Source: Pedosphaera sp. (GTDB taxonomy: Bacteria > Verrucomicrobiota > Verrucomicrobiia > Limisphaerales > AAA164-E04). Taken from it: a stretch of 58,327 bases of DNA. Shown one piece after another: positions 35,833 through 44,943 of this stretch. The stretch spans positions 1 to 58,327 of the forward strand of contig NZFL01000015.1 of assembly GCA_002690655.1 (NCBI GenBank), written 5' to 3'. The position numbers and the translations under genes are program-made. Every line of letters starts with the position of its first letter. Position 1 is the first letter of the stretch. Under the pieces are notes generated by a model. That model ran no database searches. It was not told the origin of the DNA and was given only the letters and a program-made list of their open reading frames with translations.

Positions 35833-38034
35833 CTAAGGTAACGCGAACGCCACATATGCGTCTCCCTGTTCGCCTCCTAGTTTGCCTCCACCGGTGGAGG
35901 GGATTAGTATATATTGTTTGCCGTCCGCCCGATAACTTGCGGGCGGAGCGTATCCGCCAAAGGGGAGTTGATGTGACCATCGTTCCTCCCCGGTCGCACT
36001 GTCGAAGGCTCTGATTTTAAGATCCCGCGTACCCGCCGCGAAAACGAGACCACCTGCCGTTGTCATTGAGCCTCCAAAGTTTTCCGTGCCGGTGATCGGG
36101 ATGCCTCGCTCTGTCAGGACCTCGTGCTCACCCAATGGGACTTGCCAGCGCAAGATTCCCGAATTCAGATCAATGCAATTCAAGGTTCCCCATGGCGGTT
36201 TGCATCCGGGAAATCCTTCATTGTCGAGTAATTTGGGATAGCCGTTGTAGCTGTAGGAAGGGGATTTGGCTGGGGCGCTGGTATGGGTCTCCGCTTGATT
36301 GTCTGCGGTGAGTAAATAGTCGATGAGTGCATCGGTCATGGCTTCATCCAAACCTTCTGCGGCGGGCATCAGATTGCGCCCTGAAGTCAGCAAATTTCGA
36401 ATCTCCGTTTCGGTTTTTCTTGCTCCAATCAGGATTAATGGTGGATGAACACCTGATCCTTCGCGGGAATGTCCGTGGCAAGCCATGCAATGCGTTTCAT
36501 AAATTTTACGACCTACGGAAGGAGGGACCAAATGGTCATTGATCGTCAATGGCAGTCGTGAAACGGTAGGGAACCATGGTAGTTCGTTGGAGGTAACATA
36601 CAGAAACCCGGTTTGTGGGTCGAACGAAGCGCCGGTCCATTCGGCGCCACCATGAATGCCGAACAGTGCGGTTGGCATGCCCGCTTCAAATGGCTCAAAC
36701 CAGCCCATGTTGGAGTGGATCCCTGTTTCATCGTTCTTCAACTGCTGAAGCACCGATTCGTGGGCTTCGTTTGAAAGGTTGGTAATTTGATGGATTCCGA
36801 ACCGTTGGCGCGCGAAGGGTTGGGGCCATTGCAAATCGGGTTGATAAGGTGCAGTTCGCTCCCCATGCAACTTTGAAATCGGCGCTCTTTTGAGTCGAAA
36901 AGGGAACAGTGGTTCACCTGTGACACGATCCAGCAAAAGCGTGTTGCCGAGTTTTGTGACAGCTGCGACTGCGTCCACATCTTGCTGCTCGTGACGAATA
37001 GTCGTCAGGACAGGCGGGGCAGGAATATCTAGATCCCAAATATCGTGGTGTATTTCCTGAAAATGCCACAGACGAGCGCCAGTGCGAGCATTCAGAGCAA
37101 GGACGCAGTTGCTGAACAAATTATCTCCCCAATGGCCTGTGCCGATGAAATTGGGCTTGGGCGATCCGGTGGTCAGAAAGAAGATGCCGCGCCCAACATC
37201 CAGAGCGGTTCCACTCCAGCAATTGGCTCCGGCTTCCACTGCGCTCCAGGTCTCATGTCCCCATTCTCCCTCATGCGGTCGCGTGTGGAATGTCCATTTT
37301 TTTTCGCCGGTATGGAAATCAAAGGCGAAGGCGTCGCCATCGTATCCAGCAATCAATATCAAATCCTGAAAAATCGCGGGTGCCACTCGGAAATGCCCCG
37401 TCTTCACGCGCCCCTGATTTCCAAACGTTTCAAGGGGTTGTCCAGAATCGGCATCGAGAGCGTAAAGCCAATCTCCGGCATTGAACAGCAATCGGGGCTG
37501 TTTGAGGGTATCGCTCTTCCAATAGGTCAATCCTCGAAACGCCGGCCGTTGGTCGCATTGATATCGCCATCGTTCGCTTCCGGTCGCTCCGTCGATCGCC
37601 ACAATCGCGCCTCCCACGGTAGGGGCATAGATCAGGCCGTTAACTGCGATTGGATTGCATTGAATGTTTCCTGCGCCATCTTTGGAGTGATAGATCCAGG
37701 CTCGTTTCAATTGCGCGACATTGCCTCGATGAATTTGATCCATTGGCGAAAATCGCTGGTTGGCATGCCCTCCATGCGACCGGTGCCAGTCGCCAGTAGA
37801 AAACTTGGCATTGATCTCATGTGTTGAAGCGGGCGTTAATGCATGATCTTTCGCGGCAGGAATTACCCGATACAAAGGCATGCCGGCACGAGCACCGGGG
37901 TCTTCCATACGCCAAGCGTTTGCAGAAGCGCGTTCTGGTGGCTCTGCAGCTTGAGATACCCAGCAAAAGAGCCCGGCAATCCAAGCGGCATTTGGGATCC
38001 TTGGCAGCGGCTTTACTCGTGAGATCGATTGCAT
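35833..38034 (-). CDS. PQQ-dependent dehydrogenase with inserted cytochrome c domain
   Basis: 733 residues from the ATG at 38034. A leader (about 12-30, AWIAGLFCWVSQA) precedes an eight-bladed quinoprotein propeller: GDWHRSHGGHANQRFSP, GAIVAIDGATGSERWRY, WDLDIPAPPVL and the C-terminal GENFGGSMTTAGGLVFAAGTRDLKIRAFD-type repeats. A heme site CMACH (about residue 515) with a LILIGARKTETEIRNLL helix lies inside the propeller, before the last blades, so substrate electrons can pass internally from PQQ to heme. The closest known relatives are membrane glucose/alcohol quinoprotein dehydrogenases. It is divergent from the aldo/keto reductase gene. Confidence 0.9.
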   Translation of the reverse strand: MQSISRVKPLPRIPNAAWIAGLFCWVSQAAEPPERASANAWRMEDPGARAGMPLYRVIPAAKDHALTPASTHEINAKFSTGDWHRSHGGHANQRFSPMDQIHRGNVAQLKRAWIYHSKDGAGNIQCNPIAVNGLIYAPTVGGAIVAIDGATGSERWRYQCDQRPAFRGLTYWKSDTLKQPRLLFNAGDWLYALDADSGQPLETFGNQGRVKTGHFRVAPAIFQDLILIAGYDGDAFAFDFHTGEKKWTFHTRPHEGEWGHETWSAVEAGANCWSGTALDVGRGIFFLTTGSPKPNFIGTGHWGDNLFSNCVLALNARTGARLWHFQEIHHDIWDLDIPAPPVLTTIRHEQQDVDAVAAVTKLGNTLLLDRVTGEPLFPFRLKRAPISKLHGERTAPYQPDLQWPQPFARQRFGIHQITNLSNEAHESVLQQLKNDETGIHSNMGWFEPFEAGMPTALFGIHGGAEWTGASFDPQTGFLYVTSNELPWFPTVSRLPLTINDHLVPPSVGRKIYETHCMACHGHSREGSGVHPPLILIGARKTETEIRNLLTSGRNLMPAAEGLDEAMTDALIDYLLTADNQAETHTSAPAKSPSYSYNGYPKLLDNEGFPGCKPPWGTLNCIDLNSGILRWQVPLGEHEVLTERGIPITGTENFGGSMTTAGGLVFAAGTRDLKIRAFDSATGEERWSHQLPFGGYAPPASYRADGKQYILIPSTGGGKLGGEQGDAYVAFALP

Positions 38035-38153
38035 GGTGCATTCTAAAAGTGTCTTTCTGCTCAAGCAATCGAATTGTCGGACCGAGGGGCACGCGCATAG
38101 ATTTCTCAGCTTGTATTCGACCTGGATGTCCGTTCGCAGTGTCAGTCATTGAT

Positions 38154-38169
38154 GCGTCAGGTCTGACGC
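38154..38169. promoter_or_regulatory. Dyad in a divergent promoter region
   Basis: GCGTCAG and CTGACGC form a perfect 7-bp dyad with a 2-base centre, flanked by ATGCG/CGCAT-like outer bases. It lies between the divergently oriented PQQ dehydrogenase (38034) and aldo/keto reductase (38246) starts and looks like an operator. No regulator gene is adjacent. Confidence 0.35.
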
Positions 38170-38245
38170 CCGCATTTGGGTAGTGCTTCATGCATTGTGT
38201 GAATCGCGATGATTCGATATCCTGATTTCATTATTCAATTCACCT

Positions 38246-39199
38246 ATGAAGACACGAAAACTCGGATACAGCGACTTGCACCTCACACCGATCGGCCTGG
38301 GAACCTGGGCGATGGGAGGTGGCGATTGGAAGTTTGGTTGGGGGGATCAGGATGATGATGCATCCATCGCCTCGGTGCATCAGGCTCTAGATGCTGGTGT
38401 GAACTGGATTGATACGGCGGCCATATACGGTCACGGACATGCCGAGCGAGTGGTGGGTAAGGCAATTCAGGATCGGCGCGATGATGTTTTGATTGCGACC
38501 AAGTGTGGACGGGTTTGGGAGGGGGAAAGCCGGGAGATTGGTAAAAGCCTCAGGCGAGAGAGCGTGCATCGTGAAGTCGATGTCAGCCTCCAGCGTTTGG
38601 GAATCGATTGCATTGATCTATATCAAATTCACTGGCCGGAGCCCGATGAGGAAATCGAAGAAGGATGGGGCGCGGTGGCTGAGTTGGTGGAGGCGGGTAA
38701 GATCCGCTATGCTGGCGTTTCAAATTTCAACATGGAACAGCTCAAACGCATCCAGCCGATTCACCCGGTGACCTCGTTGCAACCGCCTTACAGCATGTTG
38801 CGCCGAGAAGTGGAAGAAGAGATTCTACCCTATTGTCGGGAAAATCAAATAGGGATAGTCGCTTACAGCCCCATGCAAGCGGGATTGTTGACGGGTAGAT
38901 TTTCCAAAGAACGCGTTCAGAATTTGCCGGCCAATGATTGGCGCAAGGCAAACCCGTTTTTCACTTCCCCGCAACTGGAAGCCAATTTGAGCATTATCGA
39001 ACGATTACGCCCTGTTGCTGCGCAAATGGAAATCACCCTTCCCCAACTCGCCCTGGCGTGGGTTCTGCGACGAAGTGAAATGACCGCCGCGATTGCAGGT
39101 GCGCGCCGTCCTGAACAGATTCTTGAAACGGTCAAGGCGGGGGAGATTGTAATACCTGACGAATTGCTGCTGAAGATCGACCGCATGCTGAGTGCCTGA
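38246..39199 (+). CDS. Aldo/keto reductase
   Basis: 317 residues of the AKR TIM barrel, an NADPH-dependent reductase of aldehydes and ketosugars. The catalytic tetrad can be placed: Asp56, Tyr61, Lys86 (ATKCG) and His129 (YQIHWP). The NADPH-binding end has IAGARRPEQILETV. Its divergent neighbour is a PQQ sugar dehydrogenase, so a role in sugar or aldehyde conversion is plausible; the substrate cannot be told from sequence. atpD follows 229 nt downstream and probably has its own promoter. Confidence 0.92.
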   Translation: MKTRKLGYSDLHLTPIGLGTWAMGGGDWKFGWGDQDDDASIASVHQALDAGVNWIDTAAIYGHGHAERVVGKAIQDRRDDVLIATKCGRVWEGESREIGKSLRRESVHREVDVSLQRLGIDCIDLYQIHWPEPDEEIEEGWGAVAELVEAGKIRYAGVSNFNMEQLKRIQPIHPVTSLQPPYSMLRREVEEEILPYCRENQIGIVAYSPMQAGLLTGRFSKERVQNLPANDWRKANPFFTSPQLEANLSIIERLRPVAAQMEITLPQLALAWVLRRSEMTAAIAGARRPEQILETVKAGEIVIPDELLLKIDRMLSA

Positions 39200-39316
39200 A
39201 AAATTCAGAAAACCTAATCAGTGGGCAGGTTCCAGTGTGGTTTATAAGTTAATCTAATGATGGCTAATAGTCTCTGGAATGATTGCCAAGAACTGGCTGC
39301 ATTACCAATTGCCAGC

Positions 39317-39344
39317 TTGACATGCTTTAACGACACCCCTTAAT
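39317..39344 (+). promoter_or_regulatory. Candidate sigma-70 promoter of atpDC
   Basis: TTGACA (39317-39322) and CTTAAT (39339-39344) are spaced by 16 bases, a consensus -35 with a 4/6 -10 box. It lies about 85 nt before the atpD ATG in a 229-base gap, consistent with separate transcription of atpD-atpC. Confidence 0.4.
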
Positions 39345-39413
39345 GTGCTCAGCTCTTAAAGCCGAATTGTGTTCAGCATGGAGTAAAACGGCTTACCGGC
39401 TTAAAAGATATAA

Positions 39414-40835
<1,422 letters not shown>

Positions 40836-40886
40836 TTCCTCTTTTCAATGGACCTTCACTTTTGATCCTCAACTCCTGCAGTAGCT

Positions 40887-41300
40887 ATGGCTGATACAAT
40901 GAAACTCGAGATTGTCACTCCTGAGGACAAGATTTACTCCGATGATGTGAACATGGTCACCTTACCCGGTAAGGAAGGACAGATGGGCATTTTTCCCAAC
41001 CATGTTCCATTGATGACTCAGGTTGCAGCTGGTGAGATTCTTGCTCAAAAGGGTAGCGAGCAACAATACCTTGCCGTGGGTGAGGGTTTTGTCCAAATCA
41101 CGCCTGACAAGATCTCAGTCCTTACTGACATGGCTGTTGCTGAAGACAACATCGACGAAGCCAAGGCAGAGGAGGCTAAAAAGCAAGCTGAAGCGCGACT
41201 GCAGGAAAAACTCTCCGATGAGGAACTTGCAACCGTGAAGGCGGCTCTAGCTCATTCGATTGCTCAGTTAAGCGTGAAACGAAAGAAACGTGCTTCCTGA
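40887..41300 (+). CDS. atpC: F1 ATP synthase subunit epsilon
   Basis: 137 residues. The N-terminal beta barrel (1-85) begins MKLEIVTPEDKIYSDDVNMVTLPGKEGQMGIFPNH-like, the family signature, and the C-terminal helical hairpin (about 90-135) is present, so inhibitory regulation is possible. It starts 51 nt after atpD. A good rho-independent terminator follows at 41333-41358. Confidence 0.95.
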   Translation: MADTMKLEIVTPEDKIYSDDVNMVTLPGKEGQMGIFPNHVPLMTQVAAGEILAQKGSEQQYLAVGEGFVQITPDKISVLTDMAVAEDNIDEAKAEEAKKQAEARLQEKLSDEELATVKAALAHSIAQLSVKRKKRAS

Positions 41301-41330
41301 CATATCGGGATCGACTGAATTAAATTTCCA

Positions 41331-41358
41331 AGCCCTGGTTTTCAGCCAGGGTTTTTTT
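41331..41358 (+). terminator. Intrinsic terminator of atpDC
   Basis: CCCTGG (41333-41338) pairs with CCAGGG (41346-41351), loop TTTTCAG, followed by seven T. It lies 33 nt past the atpC stop and 5 nt before the stop of the convergent trpG/pabA gene. Confidence 0.85.
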
Positions 41359-41363
41359 GTTAT

Positions 41364-41930
41364 TCAACCCAGCTTCAGGAAGTTGCCAAGCAGAGTTTTC
41401 CCGTGGTCGGTCAAGATGCTTTCCGGGTGGAACTGGACTCCCCATAGAGGCAGGGTTTTATGTCGCATACCCATGATTTCACCTTCTTCCGTTTCCGACG
41501 TGATTTCAAAGCAATCCGGTAATGAGGCACGGTTGACGATAAGAGAGTGATAACGCGTCGCATTGAAGGGGCTCGGAATGCCTTCGAAGAGATCCTTGCC
41601 ATCATGAATGATCGGTGATGTCTTCCCGTGCATGAGTCGGTGATTCACGACTATTTCCGCTCCAAAGCTATATCCGATACACTGGTGTCCAAGACAGACT
41701 CCCAGAAGCGGGATTTTTCCTGCATAGGCCATGATGATATCGTTCGATAAGCCGGCTTCCTTTGGGGAACATGGTCCCGGAGAAATCAGAATCCTTTCCG
41801 GGTTTTTTGCCGATATCTCATCGAGTGTGATCTGATCATTGCGATGCACCTCCATGGGCACATTCATTTCCCCAAGGTACTGAACCAGATTGTAAGTGAA
41901 CGAATCGTAGTTGTCGATAACCAGCATCAT
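41364..41930 (-). CDS. Anthranilate/aminodeoxychorismate synthase glutaminase subunit
   Basis: About 188 residues. A class I glutamine amidotransferase: [17 protein letters not shown] start, oxyanion ISPGPCSP, nucleophile Cys79 in LGVCLGHQ and the QFHPES histidine-glutamate pair. It feeds ammonia to TrpE or PabB; the partner is not in the window, so TrpG and PabA cannot be separated. The ATG at 41930 is immediately followed by a second one at 41927; the frame continues upstream without a plausible start. Single gene convergent with atpC. Confidence 0.93.
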   Translation of the reverse strand: MMLVIDNYDSFTYNLVQYLGEMNVPMEVHRNDQITLDEISAKNPERILISPGPCSPKEAGLSNDIIMAYAGKIPLLGVCLGHQCIGYSFGAEIVVNHRLMHGKTSPIIHDGKDLFEGIPSPFNATRYHSLIVNRASLPDCFEITSETEEGEIMGMRHKTLPLWGVQFHPESILTDHGKTLLGNFLKLG

Positions 41931-42144
41931 AAAGCCAAATGCTAATTGATAGAGGATTCTCACCCGTATCAAACGCAAACCCAGCTTAATAAGGCTGCCT
42001 CGATCTCGGCAATGGTTTTGTTCTTAGATTCGAGATACAGGAATTACCAGAATTTGGTTGTCCATCCAATTTGAATCACACCCTGCTACTTCTCCTGCCC
42101 ATGTTAAAAGTGGCTTTTTTCCTCAGTTTGCATATGCTTATCTC

Positions 42145-43794
42145 ATGTCCCTTGTGAAGCAAAAGTATGATAACTTGCGATTTATTCGCTCCAGATTGCT
42201 GGCTGCTGGTGGATTAATTTTGTCAATTTTTCTTGTATCTGAATGGTTTGCCCATGCCTCAGAGCGGCCCAATATCATTCTCTTTTTGGTCGATGACATG
42301 GGCTGGCAGGACACCTCGGTTCCTTTTTGGAACAAGACGACACCATTCAATCAACACTTTCGGACGCCCAATATGGAACGTCTGGCAAAACAGGGGCGGC
42401 GGTTCACACAAGCTTATGCGTGTGCGGTATGTTCTCCTACGCGAACATCCATCATGACCGGGCAGAATGCAGCCCGCCATCGGGTGACGAACTGGACTTT
42501 GCACGAAGACCGCGAAACATCGGGGAAAACACCACGCTTGCTGCCTCCTCGGAATTGGAGAAAACAAGGATTGCAACCTGGAAATGCACCCACCTTGCCC
42601 GAAGTCCTGAGGGATCAACTGGGCTATCGCACCATTCACGCAGGAAAAGCGCATTGGGGAGCTTATGATACTCAGGGTTCGGACCCCCTAACGCTTGGTT
42701 TTGATCTGAATATTGCAGGTCATGCAGCAGGGGGGCCTGGACATTACCATGGTGAAAAGAATTATGGAAACGCTGAAGCAGGCGGAAGGACACGACCTTG
42801 GGGGATACCCGGATTGGAATCTTATCATGGGAGTGACATTCATTTAACCGAAGCGCTGACTTTGGAAGCGAAGCAAGCCATCTCAAAGTCCGTTGCCGAC
42901 AACAAGCCTTTCTATCTTTACATGGCTCATTATGCGGTCCACGCACCGATTCAGCCACATGAAACCTACATGCCCAACTACAATGGAAAAAAGTATCCGG
43001 GCACCCGGATTTCCATTCCGGATAACGAAGCCCGCTACGCATCCATGGTAGAGGGCATGGATGCTTCTCTGGGGGATTTGATACATCACGTTGAATCTCT
43101 TGGTATCTCTGAAAACACTTTAATTGTTTTTGCCTCAGACAACGGGACCTTGAGCCTGCACGCTCGTGGAAATTCCCCGAGAGATACGGGACGCGATACA
43201 CATTCATGGCCACTGCGTGAAGGGAAGGGATCCGCGTATGAGGGGGGGACGCGCGTGCCTCTCATTGTCTCATGGGCAAGATTAGTTCCCGGCTCTGAAG
43301 TGCAGAAGTCCTTGCCAATTCCATCCAATTCCACCTCCAAATCGCAAGTGATCGTTGAGGATTTATTCCCGTCGATCATTAGATGGGCTGGCGGTAAAAT
43401 TTATCGCTCTGAGACAAGCGTGATCGACGGTGTTGATTTTACTGAAGCCCTTTTGGGTGAACCTGAACCACATAGTCTGTTGAACGGTCGCGCATTGGTT
43501 TTTCATTATCCCCACCAATGGACTGGACAACCAAAAGGCGGCTATCAGCCTCATAGTTCCATTCGCCAGGGTGATTGGAAGGCGATCTATTTTTACGAAA
43601 ACCAAGTCTGGGAGTTATATCATCTGACTCAGGATATTGGTGAATCGCTCGACCTGAGTCAGGCCTATCCCGGGAAACTTGAGCGTCTTGCAATAACACT
43701 GAAACAGAAACTGATAGATCGTGGAGCTGACTGGCCTGTCCACCGTGAACTCAAAGAAGATCTTCCCTTGATGCTGCCTGATAAAATGAACTGA
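42145..43794 (+). CDS. Membrane-anchored or secreted type I sulfatase (CSPTR)
   Basis: 549 residues from the ATG at 42145, which precedes a basic stretch and hydrophobic leader (17-34, RLLAAGGLILSIFLVS). The core has LVDDMGWQD, formylglycine Cys96-Ser-Pro-Thr-Arg in CAVCSPTRTSIMTGQ, HAGKAHWG, AHYAVHAPIQ and FASDNGT. A long Gly/His-rich loop (about 180-225) resembles choline-sulfatase/iduronate-2-sulfatase-like family members. It stands apart from the sulfatase island and ends 3 bases before the rlmN stop. Confidence 0.93.
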   Translation: MSLVKQKYDNLRFIRSRLLAAGGLILSIFLVSEWFAHASERPNIILFLVDDMGWQDTSVPFWNKTTPFNQHFRTPNMERLAKQGRRFTQAYACAVCSPTRTSIMTGQNAARHRVTNWTLHEDRETSGKTPRLLPPRNWRKQGLQPGNAPTLPEVLRDQLGYRTIHAGKAHWGAYDTQGSDPLTLGFDLNIAGHAAGGPGHYHGEKNYGNAEAGGRTRPWGIPGLESYHGSDIHLTEALTLEAKQAISKSVADNKPFYLYMAHYAVHAPIQPHETYMPNYNGKKYPGTRISIPDNEARYASMVEGMDASLGDLIHHVESLGISENTLIVFASDNGTLSLHARGNSPRDTGRDTHSWPLREGKGSAYEGGTRVPLIVSWARLVPGSEVQKSLPIPSNSTSKSQVIVEDLFPSIIRWAGGKIYRSETSVIDGVDFTEALLGEPEPHSLLNGRALVFHYPHQWTGQPKGGYQPHSSIRQGDWKAIYFYENQVWELYHLTQDIGESLDLSQAYPGKLERLAITLKQKLIDRGADWPVHRELKEDLPLMLPDKMN

Positions 43795-43797
43795 CCT

Positions 43798-44883
43798 TTA
43801 CTCAGTTAATCCTTTCTCCACTTTCAAGCGCAGCTGACCGCAGGCTGCATCGATGTCGTGCCCTTTTTCTCGTCGAAGGGTTGCGTTGATCCCTCTAGAT
43901 AACAAGCCTTCAAGAAAGGATTCCTGAATATCCTCTTCCGGTCGTGACCATGGCAATCCTTCGACGGTGTTGTAAGGAATCAGGTTGACCTTGGCATGGA
44001 GTTCCCGTGCCCAGTCTGCCAGTGGTTGAATTTGATTCTGTCCATCGTTGACGCCTTCGATGAGTATGTATTCGAAGGTAATCATTTTGCCTTTTTTGTT
44101 CAAATACTGCCGACAGGCATCCATAAGATCTTTGATGGGATATTTACGGTTTATGGGCATGATGCGAGACCGCACCTCATCGGTGGCTCCGTGGAGTGAT
44201 ATGGCCAGTCGAAATTGGAATGGTTCCCGCGAGAGCGCCACTATCTGGGGGGCCAACCCACTTGTTGAAATGGTGATCTTGCGTGCTCCAATATTGCATC
44301 CCCAGGGGGCATTGGCAATCTTGAGTGCCTTCATGAGGTTCTCATAATTGGCCATGGGTTCTCCCATTCCCATGATGACTAGATTATTCACCTTGCGACC
44401 CTGACCCTGTTTCAGTTTCGGCTGAAAATGGTGCTCAATTGCCAGTAATTGACCAAGAATTTCCTCGGGTTCGAGGTTGCGCTTCCAGCCGTCCAGCCCG
44501 CTTGCACAGAACTTGCAACCATAAGCGCAGCCGACTTGTGTGGAGATGCATAATGTGTGCCGGTCACTTGCTTCACCATAGAGTGCTGGATTTGCCGGGA
44601 TCAATACACTTTCGACGAACGCGCCGTCGTTCAGCTTCCAGAGAAATTTTTGAGTGGTGTCATCCGAACCTTGCTTCTGCATGCAGTCTGGAAGATAACA
44701 TTTGAAGTTTTTGTCCAGTTGTTCTCTCAGGTCTTTCGGGAGGTTGGACATGCTGTCGACTGTGACCGCACGTTTATGATAAACCCAATCCAGAATCTGA
44801 TCGCCGCGATAAGCCGGCTGTTTCCAGTCGACGAGCTGGCTTTTCAGGATTTCCGGTGTGATTGATTGAAGAGACGGTAGCAT
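43798..44883 (-). CDS. rlmN: Dual-specificity 23S rRNA/tRNA methyltransferase RlmN
   Basis: 361 residues. A radical SAM enzyme that methylates C2 of A2503 in 23S rRNA and A37 in some tRNAs. The Fe-S cluster motif is Cys119-x3-Cys123-x2-Cys126 in STQVGCAYGCKFCASG. The GMGEPMANY SAM-binding motif and the C-terminal DIDAACGQL with the methyl-carrying cysteine follow. Its stop is 3 bases from the stop of the convergent sulfatase, leaving no room for a terminator between them. glgP lies upstream on the same strand. Confidence 0.96.
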   Translation of the reverse strand: MLPSLQSITPEILKSQLVDWKQPAYRGDQILDWVYHKRAVTVDSMSNLPKDLREQLDKNFKCYLPDCMQKQGSDDTTQKFLWKLNDGAFVESVLIPANPALYGEASDRHTLCISTQVGCAYGCKFCASGLDGWKRNLEPEEILGQLLAIEHHFQPKLKQGQGRKVNNLVIMGMGEPMANYENLMKALKIANAPWGCNIGARKITISTSGLAPQIVALSREPFQFRLAISLHGATDEVRSRIMPINRKYPIKDLMDACRQYLNKKGKMITFEYILIEGVNDGQNQIQPLADWARELHAKVNLIPYNTVEGLPWSRPEEDIQESFLEGLLSRGINATLRREKGHDIDAACGQLRLKVEKGLTE

Positions 44884-44900
44884 GTCGGGAAAAGTTCAAT

Positions 44901-44932
44901 ACTCGCCGGTCGCTTACAAGCAACCGGCGAGT
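44901..44932 (-). terminator. Hairpin between glgP and rlmN
   Basis: ACTCGCCGGT (44901-44910) pairs perfectly over 10 bp with ACCGGCGAGT (44923-44932), loop 12 nt. It lies 12 nt past the glgP stop, on the same strand as rlmN. The T's after it are interrupted, so it may only partly end glgP transcripts. Confidence 0.6.
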
Positions 44933-44943
44933 GAATCATTCGG

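Noticed and set aside
37045-37827. Plus-strand frame of 260 codons
   Set aside because: Antisense to the PQQ dehydrogenase; no recognisable domain.
42452-43213. Minus-strand frame of 253 codons
   Set aside because: Antisense to the fourth sulfatase and rich in Arg/Cys/Ser without pattern.
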